Below, piece by piece: positions 7,016 to 16,587 of a DNA stretch of 64,000 bases; positions within the stretch are counted from its first letter, which is position 1, and each line of letters begins with the position of its first letter. Source of the DNA: Marinifilum caeruleilacunae (lineage in GTDB: Bacteria > Bacteroidota > Bacteroidia > Bacteroidales > Marinifilaceae); assembly GCF_013141825.1 (NCBI RefSeq), contig NZ_RZNH01000028.1:1-64000 (forward strand). The letters are read 5' to 3'. Below the pieces are notes generated by a model that was not told where the DNA came from, ran no database searches, and saw only the letters and a program-made list of their open reading frames with translations. Both the position numbers and the translations under genes were made by a program.

Positions 7016-9250
7016 ATGAAAAAATCACTGACCGCCTGTATGCTATTGATTTGCATGCAGGTATATTCTCAAAACACAATCCAATTACTTGATAAGGATA
7101 CGCAAGACCCCATTTCTTTTGCACATTTTCTTTTTGAAGATCAGAAAGGAAGTACAAATGAAATGGGCGAATTTACCATTGCACTTATCCAAGGCGAAAC
7201 ACTTTACATTTCGCACGTTAATTATGGGAAAATTACCATTCAACCTGACGCTTTAACAGAAGCGTTAAAAACAGGCAAAATTTTCTTGTCCAAGTCATTT
7301 GTCAGTTTATTGCCAACAACTGTAATCGCAAGAAGAAGTGCAGGAGAAGCTGAAAAAATGACAATTACATCAAGTGATAAGCTCTCGCATGATGCAGGTG
7401 AATTCCTAAATCAGTCGGCAATGGTAGGCGGAATTCGAAAGAGTGGAAGCTATGGTTTCGACCCGGTAATCAGGGGGTTTAAGTACGATCAGTTAAATAT
7501 TGTAATGGATCATGGAATGGCTGCCACAGCAGCTTGTCCAAACCGAATGGATACACCAATTAGCCAGGTGCCTTTAAACATGGTCGATCAGGTAGAAATT
7601 GTAAAAGGTCCACACTCCTTGCGATATGGTAACGCCTTTGGTGGAAGCATTCATTTTAAATCTTCCCCTATTGATTATACCGATCGAACCACTGCTTTTG
7701 GACGTGCTACAGGCAGTTATGAAAGCAATGGTGAGATTTTCAGAACTGAAGCTTTGGCTGGTGCAAAAGGCAAGTTCTACAAGTTTGGAATTTTTGGTGC
7801 TTACAGCGAAGGTTCTGATTACGAAGATGGCAATGGAGAAAAGGTAGCTGCAGGCTTTAACAGGAGAAATATTGGATTCGCAGCCAATTTCAAACTCTCC
7901 GATTCTCAGAATTTACAGTTCTCAGCCAACAGCAATTTTGCCGAGGATATTGATTTCCCTGCCTTGAACATGGATCTTCGCGAAGATGACACCAAATTAA
8001 TCAGCCTTGGTCATAAAATTACTTTTAAAAATTCTCCCCTGGCTTCTATTTCAACTGCTGCTAACGCTTCATTTGTCGACCATGTAATGGATAATCTGAC
8101 TAAAAATTTAAATCCCAGAAAAGTAAATGCCATTACCGAAGCCGAAACCAAAAATTATGCATTTCGAACGGAGGCTGCGTTCCAGTTTAAAGAAAGTTCA
8201 TTGTTTGCAGGAATTGATTACAAATCGGAGCAAGCCGAAGGAGAGCGTTCCAGGGAAATGTTGATGGGACCAATGGCGGGCAACACCATGTACGACAACA
8301 TTTGGCAAGACAGTAAAATTGAAAAGCTTGGCCTTTTTGGAGAATATCATTTTTCGATCAATGAAACCTATTTTATAGCATCTACCAGAATCGAGAATAA
8401 TTCGGCAAAAAGCAGAGACAAAGCAGCTAATTTTTCAAATGCCAATCCAAATGATCCATCAGATGAAATCAATTTCTCCTTTAGTATTGGAGCCAACAAA
8501 GATTTATCGGAAACATTGCGAGCAGGCATTTGGTTTGGAAGAGCTGAAAGAAGCGGAAGTCTTACTGAAAGATTTATCAATCACATTCCTGTTGATGTTG
8601 ATCCGTATGAAAGAATCGGAAACACAGAATTGAAACCCGAATTGAATTATCAGATTGATGTTAATGTAAACTGGAAAACGGAGCATTTTTCTGTTGATTT
8701 CAACCTCTTCCATTCATGGCTTAGAGATTACATCAGTTCGGAAATCAGATCAGATATTTCTCCTTTAATGGCAACAGCCCCAGGAGTAAAACAGTTTGTG
8801 AATATTGATAAAGCCGTCATGCGAGGTTTCGAAATTCAATTCAACCAGGTCATATCCAGCCACATGTATCATGGCTTAAATTTGGCTTACACTTATGGTA
8901 AAAATTTGGAAATTAAGCAGGCATTGCCTGAAATTCCGCCATTGGATATCAGGTACAAATTGGGTGCTCATTTATGCAAACAAAAATTTACTCCTGAACT
9001 AAGCCTTCGCTATTCAGCCAAACAAAATAGAATTGCAGAAAACTATGGAGAAACAGAAACACCTGATTTTACTGTTTTTGATTTCAAAGCAAAATACCAG
9101 CTAACCGATTACTTTCAAATCATCGGAGGCATTCGAAACCTTTTCGATGAAGCTTACTATGAACACCTAAGTCGATCGGTTAAAGGAAGTAATAATGCAA
9201 TCTATGCACCGGGCAGAAATTTTCATCTAACCCTAAGCCTTAGCCTTTAA
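7016..9250 (+). CDS. TonB-dependent receptor with OprC-type copper ligands
   Basis: A 744-residue outer-membrane receptor. It has a signal peptide (MKKSLTACMLLICMQVYSQ), a short CarboxypepD_reg-like domain to about residue 95, a plug domain (VDQVEIVKGPHSLRYGNAFG at 190-209) and a 22-strand barrel ending in an aromatic-rich FHLTLSLSL. The plug has Cys174-P-N-R-Met178, and His356-V-Met358 follows at a spacing of 182 residues. These match the CxxxM and HxM ligands (C143, M147, H323, M325; spacing 180) of the Pseudomonas copper importer OprC. Copper uptake is therefore the best prediction, by analogy. The gene follows the CNGKC protein and converges with the nucleotidase-like gene. Confidence 0.88.
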   Translation: MKKSLTACMLLICMQVYSQNTIQLLDKDTQDPISFAHFLFEDQKGSTNEMGEFTIALIQGETLYISHVNYGKITIQPDALTEALKTGKIFLSKSFVSLLPTTVIARRSAGEAEKMTITSSDKLSHDAGEFLNQSAMVGGIRKSGSYGFDPVIRGFKYDQLNIVMDHGMAATAACPNRMDTPISQVPLNMVDQVEIVKGPHSLRYGNAFGGSIHFKSSPIDYTDRTTAFGRATGSYESNGEIFRTEALAGAKGKFYKFGIFGAYSEGSDYEDGNGEKVAAGFNRRNIGFAANFKLSDSQNLQFSANSNFAEDIDFPALNMDLREDDTKLISLGHKITFKNSPLASISTAANASFVDHVMDNLTKNLNPRKVNAITEAETKNYAFRTEAAFQFKESSLFAGIDYKSEQAEGERSREMLMGPMAGNTMYDNIWQDSKIEKLGLFGEYHFSINETYFIASTRIENNSAKSRDKAANFSNANPNDPSDEINFSFSIGANKDLSETLRAGIWFGRAERSGSLTERFINHIPVDVDPYERIGNTELKPELNYQIDVNVNWKTEHFSVDFNLFHSWLRDYISSEIRSDISPLMATAPGVKQFVNIDKAVMRGFEIQFNQVISSHMYHGLNLAYTYGKNLEIKQALPEIPPLDIRYKLGAHLCKQKFTPELSLRYSAKQNRIAENYGETETPDFTVFDFKAKYQLTDYFQIIGGIRNLFDEAYYEHLSRSVKGSNNAIYAPGRNFHLTLSLSL

Positions 9251-9272
9251 TTCATTTAGCATTCAATAAATA

Positions 9273-10697
9273 CTACTCTCTTACAATTTTAAATCGTCCT
9301 TGTATCTTCGGATGCAAGGACTTTTTTTCTTCTCCATACAAACGTAAAACCTCAAAATCTTCAATGGCAAGCGCATCTTCTTCGTCAACCAACAATTGAA
9401 AATCGACATCCAACTTGTTCAAAAAATAATTGTTTATCGATACACTTAGCAAATCATCATCCTGTAGTTCTTTACCCTTCCAGTTAATGTAAATTGAATC
9501 TTTACTTTCGTGATATTCATAGCTTAAACCCGACACATGTAACAATTGTCCTTTGGTATTCGGAGCATTCTTTTTTAGTAGTGCTTTAAGCTCATTCCCC
9601 TTGATCAGGATTTGGCAAATTTTATTTCCAAATGGCAAAAGCGAACGAGCCGATTTCAAGGTAAAATTCCCTGCCGGAACATCTGCTCTTATTCCACCAC
9701 CGTTAATCAGGCCAATATCCGATTCATGATACCATCTAAAAGCATCACTAATTACATTCCCTGCCAGACTTTCACCTGCAATTCCACTTTTAAAATCGAG
9801 AGGAACTTCCAAATCACAAATCTTCTCCGATAATTTCAAGTCCATATCCTTCTTGTAGTAGATTTCCATATCGCGAAGGTATTTCTCAGACTGAATTGTA
9901 CTGTCGAGTGGCACAATCTCTATCCCAATTCTTCCGCTCTTTTCCAAACTGATTCTGCCTACAGAGCTCATATTTCCAGCAGTAGCTACAATGGGTCTTT
10001 TCCCTTTATAAAAAACATTACTTTCATACTCATATTGTTCCTCGGTAAGTATCAGATCAATATCAGGAAACTGTTCCAAAATTTTTCGGTTGGTATGTAA
10101 ATCGGTTTGGGTAAGAGCAACCAAAAAATCATATTCTTTTACATCTTCCATTACCTCAGCAATGGCAATCAATAAATCTTCCTGTATTACCCGATTTGTT
10201 TTCATGGTGGAATTCATGGCATCGGTTAAGGCAATAAAAGCAATTCGTACGCCACCCATTGTCTTTATCAGATATCTTGGCACTAAAGCAAAGGATCCAC
10301 CATCGCGGTTTTTCAGGTTGGTGCTCATCCATTGAAATTTCGATTTACTTAGCAATTCAAGGGTATGATCTACTCCAAAATCGAATTCGTGCTGACCAAA
10401 ATTGCTGATATCAACAGGAATTTCGTTGAAAGCCTCAATCATCGGGAAACCTTTGTACATTCCTCCAAATAACACTCCACCACACAAATCGCCACCATGA
10501 ATCACTAATGTGTTTGGGTTTTCCGATTTTGTATGGTCCACCAGGCTTTTCAATCGGGCTACACCACCTCTTCCTCCCTCCACATCTTCAACAGGGAAAA
10601 TTCTGTGAGCATCAGTAAAATAGAGGATTTCTGCCTTTTGGGCTGATAAATTGACATTTAGCAGAAGCAGTATGAATAAAATTTGAAGCCTGTACAT
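9273..10697 (-). CDS. Exported 5'-nucleotidase/UshA-like metallophosphatase with altered metal ligands
   Basis: Start chosen at the ATG at 10697 because it opens a clean signal peptide (MYRLQILFILLLLNVNLSAQ); a longer frame begins at 10757 but adds 20 unlikely residues. The mature 450 residues have a metallophosphatase domain followed by a 5'-nucleotidase C-terminal domain (SLAGNVISDAFRW, then NGGGIRAD). The first metal motif D29-A-H31 and the GGD70 motif are kept. The usual GNHE is GQHE (Gln102), the THxG motif is TQTD (Gln197), and the GHxx motif is replaced by LTEEQ (217-221). Binding of the second metal may be lost or changed, so enzymatic activity is doubtful. It lies 93 bases after the last cobalamin gene and may share its transcript. 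Confidence 0.8.
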   Translation of the reverse strand: MYRLQILFILLLLNVNLSAQKAEILYFTDAHRIFPVEDVEGGRGGVARLKSLVDHTKSENPNTLVIHGGDLCGGVLFGGMYKGFPMIEAFNEIPVDISNFGQHEFDFGVDHTLELLSKSKFQWMSTNLKNRDGGSFALVPRYLIKTMGGVRIAFIALTDAMNSTMKTNRVIQEDLLIAIAEVMEDVKEYDFLVALTQTDLHTNRKILEQFPDIDLILTEEQYEYESNVFYKGKRPIVATAGNMSSVGRISLEKSGRIGIEIVPLDSTIQSEKYLRDMEIYYKKDMDLKLSEKICDLEVPLDFKSGIAGESLAGNVISDAFRWYHESDIGLINGGGIRADVPAGNFTLKSARSLLPFGNKICQILIKGNELKALLKKNAPNTKGQLLHVSGLSYEYHESKDSIYINWKGKELQDDDLLSVSINNYFLNKLDVDFQLLVDEEDALAIEDFEVLRLYGEEKKSLHPKIQGRFKIVRE

Positions 10698-10790
10698 TGG
10701 AAAATATTTTTTTCTAAAATTACAACAATGTAAAATATGGCAGGCAATCACACGCAAACTAATCTTTAATTTTCTGTAAATCTGTCAAAA

Positions 10791-12623
10791 TTATTCTTTG
10801 ATAATCATTCCCTCATCTCCAAGCAAAAGAAACAATTGCAGCGAACCCGACTCGTGCAAAAGTTGCTTACAAGTCTTGTAACATTTCTGAGCCACCAAAT
10901 GGTAGAAAGCTTCATTTTGCGAAAAAGGAATGATATCCAGAATGGCATTGGCCAGTTTCAGCTTCCTGATCTTCCTTTGAACCTCCTCGGAATATCCTGT
11001 TTCCTTTGCCAGATTGGCAACAAAATCACCATTAAAAACCACATTTTTACTGTGGGTATCCAAATGTCCTTCGGCCAGTTTCACCGATTTGCCAAACATG
11101 ATGGCCACATTTACTTTTTCGATGCCTTCTGCTACAGCCAGCTTGATGGTATCACCCACTAAATTGCCAAAATGAATAAATGCTACCTGTGGCAAATTAG
11201 GAAAATCCTTTTTTAAACGATTCTCACTTCGTTTGCCGGATGTTAATACAATTTCGGAGCAATTATTTCCTTTGGCGACTTTCACCTGCTGGGCAATACT
11301 GGCCAAAAAAGCCTCATTCGACAAGGGTTTAACAATGCCGGTTGTCCCGATAATGGAAATTCCTCCTTCCACACCAATCCTGGGGTTAAAGGTTTGCTTT
11401 GCCAGCTCTTCTCCTTCCGGGATAAAGGCTTTCACATCAAAAGCCAGGTCTGTTTCATATTCTTCCGATAAGCGCTCCAAAACAGTCGAAACCATTTTCC
11501 GGGGAACCGGATTAATGGCTGGTTCACCAACAGATACCTGCAAGCCGGGCAAGCTAACTACCCCTAATCCCTTTCCTCTTAGGAAGTGAACACCTTCTCT
11601 GTCAGAGAAACTCAGTTCACAGCCAATTTCCTTTGCATGCGTAACATCAGGATCATCACCTGAATCCTTAATGACAACACAAGAAGCCGAGGCTGCAGTT
11701 AAATTTTCAGGAAAAATAACATATTGGGCTTTTTCTCCAGCTGGCAATTCAACTTCCACCCATTTTGGAAATTGTTGTTCGATTAAGGCAATAAAGCAAG
11801 CTTTTGTTGCTGCAGTCAGACATGTTCCTGTTGTAAATCCGCTTCTTAATTTCCCTTCTACCTGTAAATGTGTTTTCTTTATTTTGTAAAATTGTTGCAG
11901 GAAATCCTTTGGGTCATCCACCACATAATCGTAGGAAGGCAAATCAGGGCGTTTCACCACCCATAAAGGGATATTCTGTAGCTCAGCAACTTTCACTTTC
12001 GCCTCAAACAATCCTGATTCTCCACTCTCTTTTGAAAGCAAAATATCAGCCTTTAACCTCTTGCTCAAAATGGCCAATTCTTTTGCACCTGCCTTGGGAT
12101 CCATTGGTATAACAAACCTCTTGTCTATTCCGGTTTCTTTTGCCTTTTCCCGGCTAAGATCAGTATCTAAAATTCTGAAGAAACAATTTCTATGCTCACC
12201 TAACACTTTCAGCTTTGTTATGGTCTGCACACCTGTAAGAGCCAATATAGTTTTAAATTCCTGATTGAGAAGTTCGGAAATCATATCCTGGTAAGAATCG
12301 AAATATCGAAGTTTTTGAGAGGATGTTCTGGCTGGGAATTTACGTTCGTATCTGATGCTTACAATTCCCAGCTTTTGAGCTGTGCGAGCGATATTCTCAT
12401 GAAGTTGAACGGCAAAAGGATGCGCTGCATCAACAATCAGGCGAATACGATTCTGCTGGCAAAATTCCTGCATTTTATCAAGCTTCATATCTCCAAAAAT
12501 CCGTTCGCCCTTAATTTGTTTGTGCGAATCGCTTCTTGTTGAATAAATATATTGCTGACCTATAATATCAAATAGCTCAGCAATCTTCTTCCCTTCTGTC
12601 GTTCCTCCAAAAATCAGGATCAT
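10791..12623 (-). CDS. cbiJD: CbiJ-CbiD fusion: cobalt-precorrin-6A reductase and cobalt-precorrin-5B C1-methyltransferase
   Basis: A 610-residue two-domain enzyme. Residues 1 to about 250 are CbiJ/CobK, a Rossmann-type reductase (MILIFGGTTEGKKIAELF, VDAAHPFAVQLHENI) that reduces the corrin ring of precorrin-6A. From about 258 the sequence is CbiD (LRSGFTTGTCLTAATKA; GTTGIVKPLSNEAFL), the C-1 methyltransferase of the early-cobalt pathway. CbiD is a marker of the anaerobic route. The fused steps are consecutive in the pathway. It is the last biosynthetic gene of the minus-strand operon and is separated from cbiGF by 131 bases that hold a degenerate repeat. Confidence 0.93.
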   Translation of the reverse strand: MILIFGGTTEGKKIAELFDIIGQQYIYSTRSDSHKQIKGERIFGDMKLDKMQEFCQQNRIRLIVDAAHPFAVQLHENIARTAQKLGIVSIRYERKFPARTSSQKLRYFDSYQDMISELLNQEFKTILALTGVQTITKLKVLGEHRNCFFRILDTDLSREKAKETGIDKRFVIPMDPKAGAKELAILSKRLKADILLSKESGESGLFEAKVKVAELQNIPLWVVKRPDLPSYDYVVDDPKDFLQQFYKIKKTHLQVEGKLRSGFTTGTCLTAATKACFIALIEQQFPKWVEVELPAGEKAQYVIFPENLTAASASCVVIKDSGDDPDVTHAKEIGCELSFSDREGVHFLRGKGLGVVSLPGLQVSVGEPAINPVPRKMVSTVLERLSEEYETDLAFDVKAFIPEGEELAKQTFNPRIGVEGGISIIGTTGIVKPLSNEAFLASIAQQVKVAKGNNCSEIVLTSGKRSENRLKKDFPNLPQVAFIHFGNLVGDTIKLAVAEGIEKVNVAIMFGKSVKLAEGHLDTHSKNVVFNGDFVANLAKETGYSEEVQRKIRKLKLANAILDIIPFSQNEAFYHLVAQKCYKTCKQLLHESGSLQLFLLLGDEGMIIKE

Positions 12624-12671
12624 AAATCTATAAAATTCGTTCTTGCTGATATTTCTGATTTACATGATTTG

Positions 12672-12738
12672 ACTTCTCGCTGATCTTATAAACCTTTTAA
12701 ACGCAGATCAATAAAATTTCTGCGTTAATCTGCGAGAA
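12672..12738. repeat. Degenerate TCTGCG-type repeat between cbiGF and cbiJD
   Basis: On the minus strand TTCTCGCAGATTAACGCAGA (12738-12719) is followed by GATCTGCGTT and, further on, ATCAGCGAGAAG. The vocabulary matches the repeats at 15786-16706, but the order differs and no GxxExxY remnant is visible. Confidence 0.55.
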
Positions 12739-12754
12739 AGCATTTTTTCACCTT

Positions 12755-14527
12755 TTATTTTCCCTCACGAAAAGCATGGGTAAATTCCCTGTCATATAAT
12801 TTTGAAAATCCTGAACGATTGTCAATCGCCTTCCCAACCACAATCATTGTGGTCATCTTCAAATTATTCTCTTCCACAGTTTTTGCCAGGCTTTCAAGTG
12901 TACATCGGTAAATTTTCTCATCCTTCCAGGTGAGCTTGTAACAAACCGCTACAGGCGTTTCCGGCGGATAATGCTCTGAAAGCTGAGCCTGAACCTTTTC
13001 TGCAATAGAAGCGCTCAGATAAATGCACATGGTGCTTTGCGATCTGGCCAGTTGATTCAGCTGCTCACGATCTGGCATTGGTGTTCTTCCTTCGCCGCGT
13101 GTAAGGATAATGGTCTGTACCTCTTCAGGAATGGTAAATTGGGATTCCAGTGCAGCTGCCGCCGCCTGAAAGGATGAAATCCCAGGTGTAATATGATAGT
13201 TCCACTTCAATTGATCCATAATGGCCATTTGTTCCTGAATGGCACCATAAATACAAGGATCACCCGTATGCAAACGCACCACAAACAATCCTCGATCGTA
13301 GAATGGTTTCATGCTTTCAATTTGTGTAATCAGATCCATACCTGCCGAACTTTTTACCACACAACCTGCCTTGGCATAATTCGTCAATTCCTTAGGAACC
13401 AAGCTACCTGCGTACAAAATCATGTCGGCAGTTTGCAACATTCTTTTGCCTCGTACCGAAACCAGTTCAGGATCGCCAGGACCAGCACCAACAAACTCTA
13501 CAAAACCTTTTCTTTCACTCTTTTTATCCATGGCCAGGGCAAATGTAAAGTACTTACCACCAGCTTTTGCTTTGCTTTTCTCTACCAATAAAGAGTTGCC
13601 TGAAAGGTGCATGGCTGCCGCTTCCGATACGCTATAGCTCCCTGTAACCTCACTTACTTTTTCCGATGGGTTTGGAATATCATAATCCGCTAAAATATCA
13701 TCAGCTAATGCTTTCAAAGGAATGTTCCATTTCTTAGCCAGTTCAATCAGCGCAGTTTCATCTGACTTTAAATTAACCGTACCAATTGCAGCTACAGCCA
13801 AAGGCGAAATTTGCTTCGATCTTAATTGTGAAACCAACTCTTTCTCAAAACTTTCAAACGGAAGGTTTCTCTGACAGCCTACACCCAATTGCAAGACTTT
13901 TGGACGATAGTAAATCGCCTTTTTTCCAAAATCATGAACAAAAGGAGTTACGGCCAAAATAAGCTGGTAATGTTCTGCATGAATCTCGTCGGCATTGAAA
14001 AACACATCTACATGATCGGGCTTTTCTGTTTCCAAAAAAAGGCTTCCTTTGTCTCTTACCTCTAAAAGTAAAGCTGTTTTCTTCTTGTTTACAAAAGCGG
14101 CCATTAATTGGGTTAATTGGCCTTCACACTCTAGTGTCCAATTGTGCTGCTGCGGCAATAAATCCAAAGCCCATAAGCCTGATGTATCGCTCACCGTTGT
14201 AACAACAGGAGTGGCACCTAATAAACGGGCAAGATCTTCCGACAATTGATTTGCACCACCCAAATGTCCCGAAACTACGGGCTGAACAAATTGTCCATTT
14301 GCATCGATATTAATGACTGCCGGATCGCTTTTCTTGCTCTCTAAAAATGCTGCAATTTCGCGAACACAAATGCCAAGAGCTCCAATAAAAATCAAAGCTT
14401 CGTATTTGTTCCATAGCTCCTCGTAGTTCTTGGGAGAGCGTACAATGCTCGCATTAAATCCGTTATTGATAATGCTATTGGCTAAATTTTCGCCTTTATC
14501 GGAATGAGTTATTATTATTTTTGACAT
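12755..14527 (-). CDS. cbiGF: CbiG-CbiF fusion: cobalt-precorrin-5A hydrolase and cobalt-precorrin-4 C11-methyltransferase
   Basis: Start at the ATG at 14527 (MSKIIITHSDKGENLANSI); the frame is open to 14611, but that extension has no homologous look and would overlap the end of cbiET. Residues 1 to about 335 are CbiG, which opens the lactone ring of cobalt-precorrin-5A and releases acetaldehyde (SGHLGGANQLSEDLA; the C-terminal part LQLGVGCQRNLPFESFEK). From about 341 comes CbiF/CobM (VEFVGAGPGDPELVSVRGKR; ILYAGSLVPKELTNYA; LHTGDPCIYGAIQEQM), a SAM-dependent methyltransferase. The domains act in reverse order: F first, then G. Both belong to the anaerobic route. Confidence 0.93.
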   Translation of the reverse strand: MSKIIITHSDKGENLANSIINNGFNASIVRSPKNYEELWNKYEALIFIGALGICVREIAAFLESKKSDPAVINIDANGQFVQPVVSGHLGGANQLSEDLARLLGATPVVTTVSDTSGLWALDLLPQQHNWTLECEGQLTQLMAAFVNKKKTALLLEVRDKGSLFLETEKPDHVDVFFNADEIHAEHYQLILAVTPFVHDFGKKAIYYRPKVLQLGVGCQRNLPFESFEKELVSQLRSKQISPLAVAAIGTVNLKSDETALIELAKKWNIPLKALADDILADYDIPNPSEKVSEVTGSYSVSEAAAMHLSGNSLLVEKSKAKAGGKYFTFALAMDKKSERKGFVEFVGAGPGDPELVSVRGKRMLQTADMILYAGSLVPKELTNYAKAGCVVKSSAGMDLITQIESMKPFYDRGLFVVRLHTGDPCIYGAIQEQMAIMDQLKWNYHITPGISSFQAAAAALESQFTIPEEVQTIILTRGEGRTPMPDREQLNQLARSQSTMCIYLSASIAEKVQAQLSEHYPPETPVAVCYKLTWKDEKIYRCTLESLAKTVEENNLKMTTMIVVGKAIDNRSGFSKLYDREFTHAFREGK

Positions 14528-14555
14528 GATATATGATTCAGTTTTGTCTAATGAT

Positions 14556-15746
14556 CTACTTTCTTTCTCCTTTTTGGGCAACAAGTATGGTAATGGGGTT
14601 AAATTCGTCAACGCTTACAAGCATTTCCTGTGTTTTTTTATAATGATTTCTGATACACCAATTGGTAAAACCATTTTTACTTTTTTCACTTACCGAATTA
14701 AAAGCGATAATGCCTCCATTCAATAATTGCTGGTGAATATCATCTAACACCTCATCCATTTTTCCTCCGTATCCTCCCAGAAAAACAGCATCTGGTTTTT
14801 CGATCTCCGTTTTATCAGCTTGCAAATAATCACCAATAAAAATATCAATACCCGGCGCTTGGAATTTTTTTGAATTGCGTTCTATAATCCCTTTTGATTC
14901 ATCACGAATTTCGAATGATTTTACCTTAAGGTGTGGGTGATTCAGTCGTGCTTCGATAGAAACACTGCCAGTACAGGCGCCAACATCCCAAAATACTTTT
15001 TTCGATTGCAATTCCATCAGCGAGAGCGTAGCCAAGCGAATGGGCATTTTGGTTATCATTTTTGGTCTGCCATTCAGAGGTTCAAAATCGCACTCGGGAA
15101 TGCCTTTTTTTGGAATTGCATCATCGATTTTTTCCAAATAAAAACAGTTTGGATGATTAAAATCGAAAAGTACAGCATCCTCCAGACTCAACTCGCAGGT
15201 TTTTTCCCTTTCGCCTCCAAGACACTCGCCATAGTACATTTTATAGTTCGAATAGCCATATTGTAACATTCGCTCGGCTATGCTTTTGGGCGTATTTTTT
15301 CGATCGGTAAGAATGCCCATTCTTTCCGTTCCACTGATCAATGCCTGGTCGAATCGATCAAAAGACCTACCCGTAAGCGTAACAGTCTGAAATTCTCCGT
15401 AAGGCAATTTGAAACGATGCGCCAAAAGCTGTAGAGAATTAAAATCGGGAAGAATCTCAATTTCAGCACCAGGGAATTCCCTTTGTAAAGTGATTCCTAT
15501 GCCATAGAACAATGGATCACCGGAGGCAAACACAATCCAATCGCTTTTGGACTGCTGAATTGCATCGTAAAGACCTGATAATGGCACTACAATATCATGC
15601 CAATGAGATTCTTTCGGTAAAAATTCACTTACCAACTCCCGATGACGATTTCCTCCTGCAAAATACTTTCCTGCCTGAATCAGGGCAAGTTCTTTGCTCT
15701 TAAAATCAGGTTTTAAATCTGATATTCCTATAATCCTTATTTTCAT
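14556..15746 (-). CDS. cbiET: CbiE-CbiT fusion: precorrin-6B C5,15-methyltransferase and decarboxylase (CobL type)
   Basis: A 396-residue fusion. Residues 1 to about 200 are CbiE, a tetrapyrrole methylase (WIVFASGDPLFYGIGITLQ). From about 210 comes CbiT, a Rossmann methyltransferase and decarboxylase (KMPIRLATLSLMEL, FWDVGACTGSVSIEA, DAVFLGGYGGKMDEVL). Together they methylate C5 and C15 and decarboxylate the C12 acetate side chain. The organisation equals CobL of other bacteria. The gene starts right after the GxxExxY repeat array on the minus strand, so its own translation signals lie close to the last repeat copy. A 28-base gap separates it from cbiGF. Confidence 0.93.
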   Translation of the reverse strand: MKIRIIGISDLKPDFKSKELALIQAGKYFAGGNRHRELVSEFLPKESHWHDIVVPLSGLYDAIQQSKSDWIVFASGDPLFYGIGITLQREFPGAEIEILPDFNSLQLLAHRFKLPYGEFQTVTLTGRSFDRFDQALISGTERMGILTDRKNTPKSIAERMLQYGYSNYKMYYGECLGGEREKTCELSLEDAVLFDFNHPNCFYLEKIDDAIPKKGIPECDFEPLNGRPKMITKMPIRLATLSLMELQSKKVFWDVGACTGSVSIEARLNHPHLKVKSFEIRDESKGIIERNSKKFQAPGIDIFIGDYLQADKTEIEKPDAVFLGGYGGKMDEVLDDIHQQLLNGGIIAFNSVSEKSKNGFTNWCIRNHYKKTQEMLVSVDEFNPITILVAQKGERK

Positions 15747-15820
15747 AAGATTTTAATTCCTGTAAAACTTTTTCTCTCTGCTTATATCTGCGATGACAAT
15801 CTGCGTAAATCAGCGTGAAC

Positions 15821-15869
15821 AATTTTATAGATACTCTCCAAACATCACTGTTATACCTTTCTCCTGCAT
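15821..15869 (-). pseudogene. 5' remnant of a GxxExxY gene (deleted cassette)
   Basis: From an ATG at 15869 the minus strand encodes MQEKGITVMFGEYL and then stops. The DNA aligns base for base with the start of the intact gene (CTATGAAGGAGAATGATA against CTATGCAGGAGAAAGGTA) and ends at ATAAAATTG where repeat copy A begins. The rest of the gene is missing. Confidence 0.7.
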
Positions 15870-16033
15870 AGCGAATTATTAACATTAATTTCTCGCAGAT
15901 AATCGCGGATATCTTTCGCTGATTCTCGCGAATATTTCTATAATTTTTGCACAAATCTGCGATGACAATCTGCGTAAATCAGCGTGAACAATTTTTAAAG
16001 GTTATTATCCTTAATTTTATTAATCCGCTTGAT

Positions 16034-16411
16034 TTAAAGCTTATTTACGATTCGTTTTATATTGGCACTCAGGTTTGAAGCATTAAAGTTTATCAATATC
16101 CCTAATCTCTTATCTGTTAATTTGAGATAGGTCAATAATTGCTTATAATGAACATCAGCCAAATTTTCCACCGATTTAATTTCAATAATAACCTTATCAT
16201 TAACGATAATGTCCAATCGAAATCCAATATCAAATTTTATATGCCTATAATTCATTGGAATAGCTTGCTGACATTGTACGCAATATCCCATTTCTTTCAG
16301 TTCATAAGCCAATGCTTTTTCATACACACTTTCAAGTAAACCAGGTCCTAGTTCATTGTAAATTTTAAATGCTGCCCCACGAATATCATACGAAATATCA
16401 TTCTCCTTCAT
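16034..16411 (-). CDS. GxxExxY protein (PD-(D/E)XK-like small protein)
   Basis: A complete 125-residue protein with the family signature GPGLLESVYEKALAYEL near residue 23-39 (G-L-L-E-S-V-Y). The second conserved block is FRLDIIVNDKVIIEIKSVE near 69-87, whose D...E-I-K pattern resembles the PD-(D/E)XK nuclease core. No biochemical function is established for the family to my knowledge. It lies between repeat copies B and C in an otherwise continuous cobalamin operon, and deleted copies of it lie on both sides. The reading frame is intact, which suggests recent arrival or selection. Confidence 0.88.
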   Translation of the reverse strand: MKENDISYDIRGAAFKIYNELGPGLLESVYEKALAYELKEMGYCVQCQQAIPMNYRHIKFDIGFRLDIIVNDKVIIEIKSVENLADVHYKQLLTYLKLTDKRLGILINFNASNLSANIKRIVNKL

Positions 16412-16536
16412 AGCTAATTATCAATTAATTTTAACCTTCTAATTTAACATTAAATAATTAATATTAATTTCTAGCTGATATTTCTAATTAATTTTGCGCA
16501 AATCTGCGATGACAATCTGCGTAAATCAGCGTGAAA

Positions 16537-16587
16537 GATTTTATGGAAACTCCTCGAATATTAGAAGATATATTACACTCCTTAATA
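16537..16587 (-). pseudogene. 5' remnant of a GxxExxY gene (deleted cassette, start codon lost)
   Basis: The minus strand reads AGCTATTAAGGAGTGTAATA and then ATATTCGAGGAGTTTCC. The intact gene reads AGCTATGAAGGAGAATGATA and then ATATTCGTGGGGCAGC. The ATG has become ATT, and the copy stops after about 50 bases, at the edge of repeat copy C. Confidence 0.7.

Noticed and set aside
15706..15954. 82-residue minus-strand frame before cbiET
   Set aside because: It runs through repeat copies and the GxxExxY remnant and overlaps the cbiET start; it is a by-product of the array.
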